DNA from: Chitinophaga pinensis | Lineage (GTDB): Bacteria > Bacteroidota > Bacteroidia > Chitinophagales > Chitinophagaceae | Assembly: GCA_943333125.1 (NCBI GenBank) | Contig: CALQSB010000006.1 | Location: 1-64,000 of the forward strand | Direction of reading: 5' to 3' | DNA length: 64,000 nt | Part shown: positions 46,195 through 53,930 of the stretch, piece by piece | Layout of the letters: every line of letters begins with the position of its first letter | How positions within the stretch are numbered: position 1 is the stretch's first letter | Position numbers and translations under genes: made by a program | Notes under the pieces: generated by a model | The model's input: only the letters and a program-made list of their open reading frames with translations | The model's database searches: none | What the model was told of the DNA's origin: nothing

Positions 46195-48468
46195 TTATTT
46201 TTTATTTGCAAAATCTCTTCTGATAATATTCAAAGCAGCTCCTTCTTTAAACCATTCGATTTGTTGTTCGTTGTAAGAATGATTTACATTGATTTCATCT
46301 TGTGTGCCATCGTTATGATGCAATACTAGAGTGAGTTTTTGATTAGGAGCAAAAGTGGTTAAGCCGACAATGTCTATCGCATCATCTTCTTTGAATTTTT
46401 CATAATCAGCTTTATTATCAAAGGTCAATGCCAGCATTCCTTGTTTTTTCAAATTGGTTTCGTGAATACGGGCAAATGACTTTACCAATACCGCTCTAAC
46501 ACCAAGGTGACGGGGTTCCATAGCCGCATGTTCGCGTGAAGAACCTTCGCCATAATTTTCATCACCTACAACTATACTTCCAATTCCGGCAGCTTTGTAG
46601 GCTCTTTGAGTTGAAGGCACTGTTCCGTATGCTCCAGTTATCTGGTTTTTGATATTGTCGGTTTTTTCATTGAAAAAATTAACCGCACCAATTAGCATGT
46701 TGTTGCTGATGTTGTCGAGATGTCCTCTGAATTTCAACCATGGACCAGCCATAGAGATATGGTCGGTAGTACATTTTCCTTTTGCTTTAATCAGCAATTT
46801 CAATCCTTTTAAGTCAATTCCTTCCCAGGCTGCAAATGGTTCTAATATTTGTAAGCGCTTGCTATCGGGAGAAACTATTACTTGCACATGACTTCCGTCT
46901 TCAGCGGGTGCCTGAAAGCCAGCATCTTCAACAGAAAATCCAGTAGGAGGCAATTCGAATCCTGTAGGAGGATCTAATTTCACCTGTTCTCCTTTATCAT
47001 TGGTAAGGGTGTCCGTTAGCGGGTTGAAATTTAAATCACCGGCAATAGCTAATGCAGTTACAATTTCTGGCGAACCTACAAAAGCAAAAGTATTGGGGTT
47101 GCCGTCAGCACGCTTTGCAAAGTTTCTGTTGAAACTATGAACGATGGTATTTTTCTCTGCTTTTTCTGCGCCTACTCTTGCCCACATTCCGATACAAGGT
47201 CCGCATGCATTAGCGAAAACGGTAGCACCAATATTTTCAAATATTTTCAAAAAACCATCTTTTTCAATTGTGTATCTTACCAATTCAGAGCCTGGAGTTA
47301 TCGTGAATTCAGAATTTAATTTTAATCCTTTTTCAGAAACTTGTTTGGCTAAACTTACAGCACGGCTGATATCTTCATAAGAAGAATTGGTACAGCTTCC
47401 AATCAAACCTACTTCAATTTTTGTGGGCCAGTTATGAGCAGCTGCGGCTTCTTTCATTTTAGAAATCGGGGTTGCTAAATCGGGAGTAAATGGTCCGTTT
47501 AAATGAGGTTCCAGTTCGCTCAGATTGATTTCAATTACCTGATCAAAATATTGAGATGGATTCGTGTATACTTCATCGTCACCTGTAAGATGTTCTTTGA
47601 TTTTGTCGGCCATTGCAGCGATTTCTCCTCTGCCGGTTGCTTTCAGGTAGCGGCTCATGCTTTCGTCATAACCAAAAGTAGAGGTAGTGGCGCCTATTTC
47701 AGCACCCATGTTGCATATTGTACCTTTTCCGGTACAACTCATGTTTATAGCACCTTCTCCAAAGTATTCAACAACAGCACCGGTACCACCTTTAACAGTA
47801 AGAATTCCGGCAACTTTTAAGATAACATCTTTTGGGGCGGTCCAGCCATTAAGCTTCCCTGTGAGTTTGATGCCAATTAATTTAGGCATTTTTAATTCCC
47901 AGGGTAAACCGGCCATTACATCACAGGCATCAGCGCCACCTACGCCAATGGCAATCATGCCTAAACCACCTGCGTTAACAGTATGGCTGTCTGTACCAAT
48001 CATCATGCCTCCTGGAAATGCATAATTTTCAAGAACTACCTGATGGATAATTCCAGCACCGGGCTTCCAGAAACCTATACCATATTTATTAGAAACAGAA
48101 GCAAGGAAATCGTACACTTCACTGCTTTCATTTACCGCTCTGTTCAAATCAGTTTTACTATCAATTTTTGCTTCAATCAGATGGTCGCAATGCACAGTAC
48201 TAGGAACGGCAACAGTTGTTCTTCCCGATTGCATAAATTGCAGTAAGGCCATTTGCGCGGTAGCATCCTGCATGGCAACTCTGTCTGGTGCAAAATCCAC
48301 ATAATCATTTCCTCTTTCAAACAACTGAGTTGCATTACCCTGCCAAAGGTGGGCGTATAATATTTTTTCGGTCAGGGTTAAAGGTTTACCTACTGATTTA
48401 CGAGCTGCAGCAATTCTATCCGGAAATTCAGCGTATGCCTTTTTGATCATTTCAATGTCGAAAGCCAT
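46195..48468 (-). CDS. Aconitate hydratase
   Basis: 757 aa, mitochondrial-type length. Iron-sulfur ligands: Cys in [11 protein letters not shown] and two in [10 protein letters not shown]. Also [41 protein letters not shown] (split over two motifs), and the swivel domain with [15 protein letters not shown]. Converts citrate to isocitrate. A TAATTTTG promoter lies about 135 nt upstream, leaving a long leader with a 9-nt direct repeat. Confidence 0.97.
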   Translation of the reverse strand: MAFDIEMIKKAYAEFPDRIAAARKSVGKPLTLTEKILYAHLWQGNATQLFERGNDYVDFAPDRVAMQDATAQMALLQFMQSGRTTVAVPSTVHCDHLIEAKIDSKTDLNRAVNESSEVYDFLASVSNKYGIGFWKPGAGIIHQVVLENYAFPGGMMIGTDSHTVNAGGLGMIAIGVGGADACDVMAGLPWELKMPKLIGIKLTGKLNGWTAPKDVILKVAGILTVKGGTGAVVEYFGEGAINMSCTGKGTICNMGAEIGATTSTFGYDESMSRYLKATGRGEIAAMADKIKEHLTGDDEVYTNPSQYFDQVIEINLSELEPHLNGPFTPDLATPISKMKEAAAAHNWPTKIEVGLIGSCTNSSYEDISRAVSLAKQVSEKGLKLNSEFTITPGSELVRYTIEKDGFLKIFENIGATVFANACGPCIGMWARVGAEKAEKNTIVHSFNRNFAKRADGNPNTFAFVGSPEIVTALAIAGDLNFNPLTDTLTNDKGEQVKLDPPTGFELPPTGFSVEDAGFQAPAEDGSHVQVIVSPDSKRLQILEPFAAWEGIDLKGLKLLIKAKGKCTTDHISMAGPWLKFRGHLDNISNNMLIGAVNFFNEKTDNIKNQITGAYGTVPSTQRAYKAAGIGSIVVGDENYGEGSSREHAAMEPRHLGVRAVLVKSFARIHETNLKKQGMLALTFDNKADYEKFKEDDAIDIVGLTTFAPNQKLTLVLHHNDGTQDEINVNHSYNEQQIEWFKEGAALNIIRRDFANKK

Positions 48469-48474
48469 GATATA

Positions 48475-48499
48475 ATTAGTTTAAGGTTTGATTAGTTTA
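48475..48499. repeat. Direct repeat in aconitase leader
   Basis: ATTAGTTTA at 48475-48483 and 48491-48499, 16-nt period, just 6 nt before the acn start codon on the minus strand. Confidence 0.4.
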
Positions 48500-48603
48500 G
48501 TGCTCAATGTTTAATAATTATGATGTCGTGTATGAATTCAAAATAGTCATCACTATATACAAAACAATCAAACAGTGTAGAAAAAGAGTTTTTTTCTCGG
48601 ATG

Positions 48604-48611
48604 CAAAATTA
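48604..48611 (-). promoter_or_regulatory. -7 element for aconitase
   Basis: TAATTTTG on the minus strand matches TANNTTTG and lies 135 nt before the start codon. Confidence 0.45.
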
Positions 48612-48659
48612 CTGAAACGAAGTTAGTTTTTTACATAAAAATCTGTATTTTTAAGGACA

Positions 48660-48878
48660 ATGAATAAGCTCAAACATTTTGTGGAATGGCATCTATTTGG
48701 GGTTTGTGCAGCCGTTGGAGAAAAGATGGGCATTGCCAACAGTATAATCAGAAAATACTTCATCTACATTTCCTTTCTTACTATGGGGTCTCCGTTAATA
48801 ATATATCTGTTCGTCGCTTTTTGGATGAACGTTAAAAAGTATGTGAGAATATCCAGGAGAAATCCGGTAGGGATTTGA
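48660..48878 (+). CDS. PspC-domain small membrane protein
   Basis: 72 aa. HLFGVCAAVGEKMGIANSIIRKYFIYISF is split here as the cytosolic PspC start (FGVCAAVGEKMGI) and one hydrophobic helix (MGSPLIIYLFVAFWMNV, about residues 42-58). PspC-family proteins sense or stabilise the inner membrane. No pspA or regulator nearby. Divergent from aconitase. Confidence 0.83.
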   Translation: MNKLKHFVEWHLFGVCAAVGEKMGIANSIIRKYFIYISFLTMGSPLIIYLFVAFWMNVKKYVRISRRNPVGI

Positions 48879-48880
48879 TG

Positions 48881-48970
48881 TTCCAAAGGTTGAAAATGTT
48901 CAAAACGTTCAAAATGTTTTTTTAGCATCTCAAACCTTTTGAACCTATTAAACCTCTTGAACCTTATAAA
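48881..48970. repeat. Inverted array of 9-mers between pspC and kdsA
   Basis: Four 9-nt units on the left (TTCCAAAGG, TTGAAAATG, TTCAAAACG, TTCAAAATG; 48881-48916) and four on the right in opposite orientation (CCTTTTGAA, CCTATTAAA, CCTCTTGAA, CCTTATAAA; 48935-48970), with TTTTTTTAGCATCTCAAA between. Arms pair at about 26 of 36 positions. The right arm contains the kdsA stop codon. Confidence 0.7.
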
Positions 48971-49785
48971 ACTGCTTTCCTCAAAACCACCAATTTCTCC
49001 AGCAAAGGTTCTAATAAATTGAGGTGTAACATATTTGCGCCATCGCTTTTTGCTTTGGATGGATCGGGGTGAGTTTCTATAAATAATCCATCAGCGCCGG
49101 TTGCAATAGCAGCTTTGGCAATAGTTTCAATGAGTTGAGGGTTTCCTCCGGTTATACCAGAAGTTTGATTGGGTTGTTGTAAAGAATGGGTACAGTCCAT
49201 TATTACAGGAACGCCAATTTCTTTCATCCAGGTAATATTTCTGTAATCAACAATTAAGTCCTGGTATCCAAAACTGTTTCCTCTTTCGGTGAGCCAAACT
49301 CTTTCATTACCGGCTTGTTTTATTTTGTCAACTGCAAATTTCATGGAAGGGCCACTTACAAATTGCCCTTTTTTTACGTTTACCATTTTATTGGTTGCAG
49401 CAGCTGCTAGCAATAAATCAGTTTGTCGGCAAAGGAATGCAGGGATTTGAAGGGCATCAACATATTCGGCAGCAATAGCCGCTTCATTAGCGGTATGAAT
49501 ATCCGTGATGGTTGGGATGTTTAATTTCTGGCCTGCAGCATGTATTAATTTCAACGCTTGTTCATCGCCGATTCCTGTAAAAGAGGAGCCACTTGTGCGG
49601 TTGGCTTTTTTATAAGAAGCTTTAAAAATAAAAGGGATTTCAAGTCTTTTGCAAATGCTTGCTACTTTTTCGGAAATCTCCATAACCATTTCTTCATTTT
49701 CCACCACACAAGGGCCTGCAATGAGAAAGAAGTTGTTGTTATTATAATTTTGATGTTGAAATAGTTCAGTTGTATAAGTATTCAT
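48964..49785 (-). CDS. kdsA: 3-deoxy-8-phosphooctulonate synthase
   Basis: 273 aa. FLIAGPCVVENEEMVM (about residues 21-36), FKASYKKANRTSGSSFTG, TDIHTANEAA, VNVKKGQFVSGPSMKFAV and ERGNSFGYQDL define KDO-8-phosphate synthase. First committed step of the KDO part of lipopolysaccharide. The -7 element TAAATTTG lies 4 nt before ATG, so the message is predicted to be leaderless. Confidence 0.97.
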   Translation of the reverse strand: MNTYTTELFQHQNYNNNNFFLIAGPCVVENEEMVMEISEKVASICKRLEIPFIFKASYKKANRTSGSSFTGIGDEQALKLIHAAGQKLNIPTITDIHTANEAAIAAEYVDALQIPAFLCRQTDLLLAAAATNKMVNVKKGQFVSGPSMKFAVDKIKQAGNERVWLTERGNSFGYQDLIVDYRNITWMKEIGVPVIMDCTHSLQQPNQTSGITGGNPQLIETIAKAAIATGADGLFIETHPDPSKAKSDGANMLHLNLLEPLLEKLVVLRKAVL

Positions 49786-49789
49786 TTGG

Positions 49790-49797
49790 CAAATTTA
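49790..49797 (-). promoter_or_regulatory. Promoter of kdsA, adjacent to start codon
   Basis: TAAATTTG on the minus strand matches the consensus exactly; only CCAA separates it from the ATG at 49785. Confidence 0.65.
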
Positions 49798-49856
49798 GAT
49801 AATTATTTTTCTATAGATAACAGTTTACTTTTACATTTACACCTTAATTGCTTTTT

Positions 49857-50807
49857 ATGGTAAAACAAAGAATTCTGGTTATTGGTGCCAGCGGTCAGAT
49901 AGGAGTGGAACTGACACTTGCTTTAAGAAAAATCTATGGCAATAGTAATGTAATTGCTTCTGATTTAAGAGAACAGAATCCATTGCTGGAAGGAAGTGGT
50001 CCTTATGTGAGTTTGGATGTAATGAATAAAGAGATGTTGCATGTTCAGGTGATTCGTCAGAATATCACACAGATTTATTTGCTGGCCGCGATATTGTCGG
50101 CTACAGGAGAAAAAAATCCAAATTTGGCCTGGCATTTGAATATGCAAGGCTTGTTGAATGTATTGGATATTGCCCGTGAAGAGAAATTGCATAAAGTTTA
50201 CTGGCCCAGCAGTATTGCGGTATTTGGGCCTACATCGCCACAAGTAAATTGTCCGCAGCAAACGATAATTGAACCCATTACTGTTTATGGGATCAGCAAA
50301 TATGCGGGAGAGTTCTGGTGTAATTATTATCATCATAGATATGGGGTGGATGTGAGAAGTATGAGATATCCAGGATTGATAAGTTATAAAAGTGCGCCTG
50401 GTGGAGGAACAACTGATTATGCTGTTGAAATATTTCATGAGGCATTGGCCGAAAAAAAATATCAGTGTTTTTTAAAAGAAGAAACATACCTGCCTATGAT
50501 GTATATGCCTGATGCGATAAAAGCTACTATAGAGTTGATGGAAGCGCCTGCAGATAAAATTTCCATTCGAACCTCATATAATATTTCAGGGATGAGTTTT
50601 TCTCCAAAAGAAATTGCGGCAGAAATAAAAAAGCATATTCCTGAATTTGAGATTTCTTATAAAGAAGATTATCGTCAAGCCATTGCGGATAGCTGGCCTG
50701 AAAGTATTGATGATTCAGTGGCCAGAAAGGATTGGGGCTGGAAGGAGGAATATAATTTATCGACAATGGTAAAGGATATGATTGATAATATTGAAAAATT
50801 AGACTGA
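49857..50807 (+). CDS. NAD-dependent epimerase/dehydratase, threonine-dehydrogenase-like SDR
   Basis: 316 aa from ATG 49857 (a TTG at 49848 is less likely). Rossmann motif ILVIGASGQIGVEL (about residues 6-19), catalytic Ser in WPSSIAVFG and YGISK with Tyr and Lys, and the substrate region MRYPGLISYKSAPGGGTTDYAVEIF, which is split in two here: MRYPGLISYKSAPG and GGTTDYAVEIF. That last motif points to the SDR-type L-threonine 3-dehydrogenase group rather than a sugar epimerase. The product would be 2-amino-3-ketobutyrate from threonine. Next gene overlaps by 1 nt. Confidence 0.87.
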   Translation: MVKQRILVIGASGQIGVELTLALRKIYGNSNVIASDLREQNPLLEGSGPYVSLDVMNKEMLHVQVIRQNITQIYLLAAILSATGEKNPNLAWHLNMQGLLNVLDIAREEKLHKVYWPSSIAVFGPTSPQVNCPQQTIIEPITVYGISKYAGEFWCNYYHHRYGVDVRSMRYPGLISYKSAPGGGTTDYAVEIFHEALAEKKYQCFLKEETYLPMMYMPDAIKATIELMEAPADKISIRTSYNISGMSFSPKEIAAEIKKHIPEFEISYKEDYRQAIADSWPESIDDSVARKDWGWKEEYNLSTMVKDMIDNIEKLD

Positions 50808-51382
50808 TGAAGGCACTTGCAATTTCTTTTTTATTATTACTGTTTTCATTGAAAATAAATGCTCAGCTTAACGCCGAATACAGTTCAAAAAAAGGGAAAT
50901 CAATAATAACGGCGAGCTATGGCATTGGGAATGTGTGGGTATATTTCTTAGAACATAATAGTTTGATTAAAGATATTCCGGATTATCAGGTTTCGAGCAT
51001 CGGGCCATTTACTGTTTGTTATGAGAATTTTATCAGTAATAAAATCAGTATTGGTATAACCACATCTTATTCAATAGTAAAAGGTGAGACAAAAAGATTT
51101 CTGGTTGATGAGCAAATTTCTATTTTCACTGCCTTAGCCAGAGCTAATTATCATTTTGGTCACTCGAATAAATTTGATCCATATCTGGGAGGAGGTTTGG
51201 GTTATGTTCGTTCTGTGTATAGAAATAATTCTTCTATTCCAGGTCCCGTTCCCGGTGAATTTGGGTATTCTGCACAAATAGGGGCTCACTATTATCTTAC
51301 AAAAAAGGCAGGCTTTTTCGGAGAGTTGGGTTATGTGAACGGGTCTTTCTTGCAATTGGGCTTTGTACTAAGATTTTTTTAA
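50807..51382 (+). CDS. Outer-membrane beta-barrel protein, 191 aa
   Basis: Signal peptide ends KINAQ. The rest has alternating hydrophobic beta-strands (ITASYGIGNVWVYF, ISIGITTSYSIV, YLGGGLGYVRSVYRN, GFFGELGYVNGSFLQLGFVLRFF) and ends in Phe-Phe, as expected for recognition by BamA. Function unknown. Start codon overlaps the preceding stop (TGATG). Confidence 0.8.
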   Translation: MKALAISFLLLLFSLKINAQLNAEYSSKKGKSIITASYGIGNVWVYFLEHNSLIKDIPDYQVSSIGPFTVCYENFISNKISIGITTSYSIVKGETKRFLVDEQISIFTALARANYHFGHSNKFDPYLGGGLGYVRSVYRNNSSIPGPVPGEFGYSAQIGAHYYLTKKAGFFGELGYVNGSFLQLGFVLRFF

Positions 51383-51395
51383 ATAGTTGAATTTC

Positions 51396-51456
51396 ATTTA
51401 ATTAAAGATTATTTAATTAAAAATTGTTAATTATTTTGTGGATTTCTTGTGGAAAA
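51396..51456. promoter_or_regulatory. Palindromic direct repeats and DnaA-box-like pair
   Basis: ATTTAATTAAA occurs at 51396-51406 and 51411-51421. TGTGGATTT (51437-51445) and TGTGGAAAA (51448-51456) are spaced by 11 nt and resemble DnaA boxes on the minus strand, each with one or two differences from TTATCCACA. Function not shown. Confidence 0.35.
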
Positions 51457-51522
51457 CTGTCTTTTTTTCAAAAATTTGGGTTAGATTGCATCCATATTAT
51501 TTAACCACTTAAATTACGTAAC

Positions 51523-52113
51523 ATGAAAAAAGTATTTTTATCTATTGCTTTGATCACCGCTTTTGGTGTTGCAAATGCTCAAGAAGGTTTTTCTAAAGGA
51601 AATACCTTTCTAACAGGTTCATTGGGAATCTCTTCTCAAAATGACAAAGATTTTGAAGAAAAATCTAATTCAACAACGTTCACTGTAGGAGTTGGGCATT
51701 TCCTTAGCGACAATGTTGCAGTAGGAGTAAACTTGGGCATTGGGTCTGCTAAAACAACATTGGTTTCTGTGACCACTGAAGAAACAAGTGCAATGGCTGT
51801 TGGCGCTTTTGGTAGATATTATTTCTCTCCTAAGAGTAAATTCTCTATGTTCGGTCATTTAGGAGTGAATTATTTAAGCGGTACAGATAAATTAGCTGAA
51901 CCAGACCTGAAAGTAACAGGAATGGATATATTTGCGGCCCCAGGTTTCAACTATTTTGTTTCCAAAAATCTGTCTTTAGAAGCAGTTATTGGAAGAATCG
52001 GGTACACGTCTATTAAAGCATCATCAGGTTCCGTCAATGCAAAAGGTACAACCGGCTTCGATTTTGGTATAGACCTTACCAATGTTACATTTGGTATGAA
52101 TCTTCGTTTCTAA
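51523..52113 (+). CDS. Outer-membrane beta-barrel protein, 196 aa
   Basis: Signal peptide ends GVANAQ. Barrel strands include NTFLTGSLGISSQ, TTFTVGVGHFLSDNVAVGVNLGIG, AMAVGAFGRYYFS and a final VTFGMNLRF with terminal Phe. The pattern matches the small eight-strand porin-like barrels of Bacteroidota. No ligand known. Own leader and terminator. Confidence 0.82.
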   Translation: MKKVFLSIALITAFGVANAQEGFSKGNTFLTGSLGISSQNDKDFEEKSNSTTFTVGVGHFLSDNVAVGVNLGIGSAKTTLVSVTTEETSAMAVGAFGRYYFSPKSKFSMFGHLGVNYLSGTDKLAEPDLKVTGMDIFAAPGFNYFVSKNLSLEAVIGRIGYTSIKASSGSVNAKGTTGFDFGIDLTNVTFGMNLRF

Positions 52114-52130
52114 AATACATACAATGTCTT

Positions 52131-52167
52131 AAAAATAAAGCTCATGAATTAAATCATGAGCTTTTTT
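52131..52167. terminator. Bidirectional terminator before dapB end
   Basis: AAAGCTCATGA (52137-52147) pairs with TCATGAGCTTT (52154-52164), 6-nt loop; A-run before, T-run after. The barrel gene and dapB converge here. Confidence 0.9.
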
Positions 52168-52172
52168 ATGTT

Positions 52173-52889
52173 TTAGAATGAAAGAACATCCCTCATCCCA
52201 AAGATTCCTTTTTTACCTAAAATGTACTCTGCAGCTATTACTGCCCCACTCGCAAATCCAATTCTATTGTGTGCGGTGTGTTTAATTTCAATGCTGTCGA
52301 TAGGAGAGTCATAACTGATGATATGAGTGCCTGGAGCAGGATCAATTCTTTTGCAGGTAATGCTTAATTTCTCATTATTTTCAGTCTCACCCAATACCCA
52401 TTTTTCTTTATTTTGATTATTTTTTAAAATGCCTTCTGCCAATGTAATAGCTGTTCCACTGGGAGCGTCCTTTTTCTGGGTGTGATGAATTTCTTCGATG
52501 GAGATATTGTATTCAGGTCTGTTGTTCATAAACATAGCCAGCTTTTTATTCAATTCGAAAAATATATTGACACCCACACTGAAATTACTGGCGAATAATA
52601 ATGCGCCGTTTTTTTCGGTACAATAATTTTCGATTTCTTGCCATTGATTAAGCCAGCCTGTACTGCCGCAAACCACAGGCACATTGGCATCGAAACATTT
52701 TTTTATATTTTCAACAGCACTATGTGGATTGGTGAATTCTATGGCAACATCGGCTTTTTGCAAATTTGAGGCAATTAAATCGTCGGTATTTTGGGAGGTA
52801 ATTTTCAAAACAATTTCATGGCCGTTTTTCAATGCAACATCTTCTATTGCTTTTCCCATTTTGCCATATCCGATTAATGCGATTTTCAT
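52173..52889 (-). CDS. dapB: 4-hydroxy-tetrahydrodipicolinate reductase
   Basis: 238 aa from ATG 52889. A TTG at 52907 is part of the promoter and is rejected. ALIGYGKMGKAIE (about residues 4-16) is the Rossmann motif; CGSTGW, SNFSVGVNIFF and EIHHTQKKDAPSGTA (catalytic His and Lys) follow. Lysine and diaminopimelate synthesis. In many Bacteroidota dapB follows parA-parB-DUF5683; here a transposase gene and repeats separate it from them. Confidence 0.95.
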   Translation of the reverse strand: MKIALIGYGKMGKAIEDVALKNGHEIVLKITSQNTDDLIASNLQKADVAIEFTNPHSAVENIKKCFDANVPVVCGSTGWLNQWQEIENYCTEKNGALLFASNFSVGVNIFFELNKKLAMFMNNRPEYNISIEEIHHTQKKDAPSGTAITLAEGILKNNQNKEKWVLGETENNEKLSITCKRIDPAPGTHIISYDSPIDSIEIKHTAHNRIGFASGAVIAAEYILGKKGIFGMRDVLSF

Positions 52890-52904
52890 TTTATTAATTT
52901 GAAA

Positions 52905-52912
52905 CAAATATA
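52905..52912 (-). promoter_or_regulatory. Promoter of dapB
   Basis: TATATTTG on the minus strand is an exact match, 15 nt before ATG 52889. Confidence 0.6.
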
Positions 52913-52940
52913 ATTCAATTGATACAATGAATATTATCGT

Positions 52941-52963
52941 TCACCAAACGTTCCGATGGAACG
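52941..52963 (+). repeat. REP-like palindrome, outer left
   Basis: TCACCA then CGTTCC-GAT-GGAACG. Matches the outer right element (53231-53253, opposite strand) at 20 of 23 positions. Confidence 0.75.
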
Positions 52964-52982
52964 AACGAAACGTAATTTACGG

Positions 52983-53012
52983 TTCTAGAGACGATATGTT
53001 CCTATGGAACAT
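52983..53012 (+). repeat. REP-like palindrome, inner left
   Basis: TTCTAGAGACGA followed by the palindrome ATGTTCC-TAT-GGAACAT (52996-53012). The inner right element repeats it on the other strand with one difference in 30 nt. Confidence 0.82.
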
Positions 53013-53042
53013 AAAAGGTTTGGTTTATTGGTGAGGCGAGAG

Positions 53043-53055
53043 GTTCCTTTAGAAC
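53043..53055 (+). repeat. Decayed REP-like palindrome
   Basis: GTTC-CTTTA-GAAC, an eroded form of the GTTCC-NNN-GGAAC core, inside the inner pair. Confidence 0.4.
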
Positions 53056-53179
53056 AATAATGTTATTGAAATATTGGTAAATAGAATATATTACCCATTG
53101 GAACAAATTATTTATTTAATTACAATTTTAAAAACATTACATATACTGTAATACTGTTTCATTTCAAACAATAACAAAA

Positions 53180-53211
53180 ATGTTCCATAGGAACATGTCG
53201 TCTCTAGAAAA
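53180..53211 (-). repeat. REP-like palindrome, inner right
   Basis: ATGTTCC-ATA-GGAACAT (53180-53196) followed by TCGTCTCTAGAA; reverse complement of the inner left element with 29 of 30 identical positions. Confidence 0.82.
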
Positions 53212-53230
53212 AATATGCAAATATATTTTG

Positions 53231-53253
53231 CGTTCCATAGGAACGCATGGTGA
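53231..53253 (-). repeat. REP-like palindrome, outer right
   Basis: CGTTCC-ATA-GGAACG plus CATGGTGA; reverse complement of the outer left element at 20 of 23 positions. Lies 6 nt past the transposase stop codon. Confidence 0.75.
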
Positions 53254-53258
53254 CATTT

Positions 53259-53720
53259 TTATTGAGGGTCGATAAAAATATATTTTTCATCCCATTCAAT
53301 TTCATAATCGTTCAAATATTCACGATATTCATCAAGAAAGTTTTCTTTATTATGATGTAATTCCTGATTTATAATATAATTAATTACCTGTTTTTTATCT
53401 CTTTTAGAATAGGAAAATGCACCATATCCTTTTTGCCATTCAAATTTTTTTGGCGTTAATGCTTGTGCATTAATCCATTTGCTGCTTTCTGTTTTTACAT
53501 TTTGTATCAAAGCGGATATGCATTGATCAGGCTTGATTCCAACAAAGATGTGAATATGATCATCTACACTGTTTATCTGAATCATCTTGTGTTTATTGTG
53601 TTGAAATATTCCTGTAATATATCCATGAAGCCTTTCTTTCCATGCTTTCTGAATCAATGCTTCTCTGTTTTTTACTGCAAAAACAAACTGAATATAAATC
53701 TGAGAATATGTATTTGACAT
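53259..53720 (-). CDS. REP-associated tyrosine transposase (IS200-like, Y1 HUH family)
   Basis: 153 aa single-domain Y1 transposase. The HUH motif is H55-I-H57 in DDHIHIFVG; the catalytic Tyr is most likely Y115 in QVINYIINQELHH; FLDEYREYLNDYEIEWDEKYIF is a typical tail (given here in part: FLDEYREYLNDYE). Such enzymes nick single-stranded DNA at hairpins. The gene is intact. It sits next to two nested inverted pairs of palindromes, with no IS605-type ends or tnpB, which fits a domesticated RAYT better than a mobile IS200. Its start codon is inside a perfect hairpin. Confidence 0.88.
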   Translation of the reverse strand: MSNTYSQIYIQFVFAVKNREALIQKAWKERLHGYITGIFQHNKHKMIQINSVDDHIHIFVGIKPDQCISALIQNVKTESSKWINAQALTPKKFEWQKGYGAFSYSKRDKKQVINYIINQELHHNKENFLDEYREYLNDYEIEWDEKYIFIDPQ

Positions 53721-53748
53721 TTGTACTGTTTTTATTTTCAGTACAAAT
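53718..53748 (-). promoter_or_regulatory. Perfect hairpin enclosing the transposase start codon
   Basis: On the minus strand ATTTGTACTG, a 10-nt A-rich loop and CAGTACAAAT form a 10-bp perfect stem; the last AT of the stem plus the next G is the ATG. Translation would be hindered until the stem opens. Confidence 0.7.
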
Positions 53749-53816
53749 TTATTTAGGAATTAAAAACAGCTGTTGAATAAATGCTAATCTTTATTTTGTT
53801 GTGGCGTAATTTTATT

Positions 53817-53841
53817 TATCCTGGATTTTGCAGTTGGAATC
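53817..53841 (-). repeat. Dispersed intergenic repeat, copy E (3' part)
   Basis: On the minus strand GATTCCAACTGCAAAATCC, identical over 19 nt to copy D (123-141), then AGGATA instead of GGGTTA. Confidence 0.7.
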
Positions 53842-53930
53842 ATGTTGAAGGGGACAGACAATAAAGTAGAGTGGTAGATCCGATTCCTTGTTCCACAACA
53901 AAGTGGACTGAAATAAGATCAAAAAATAAA

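Noticed and set aside
47503-48246. Several 78-112 codon frames opposite aconitase
   Set aside because: They overlap each other and a highly conserved gene, typical of antisense shadow frames.
53888-53901. TTGTT-CCAC-AACAA stem before the transposase as another REP element
   Set aside because: It shares only GTTCC with the REP core and lacks the GGAAC arm and the conserved tails.
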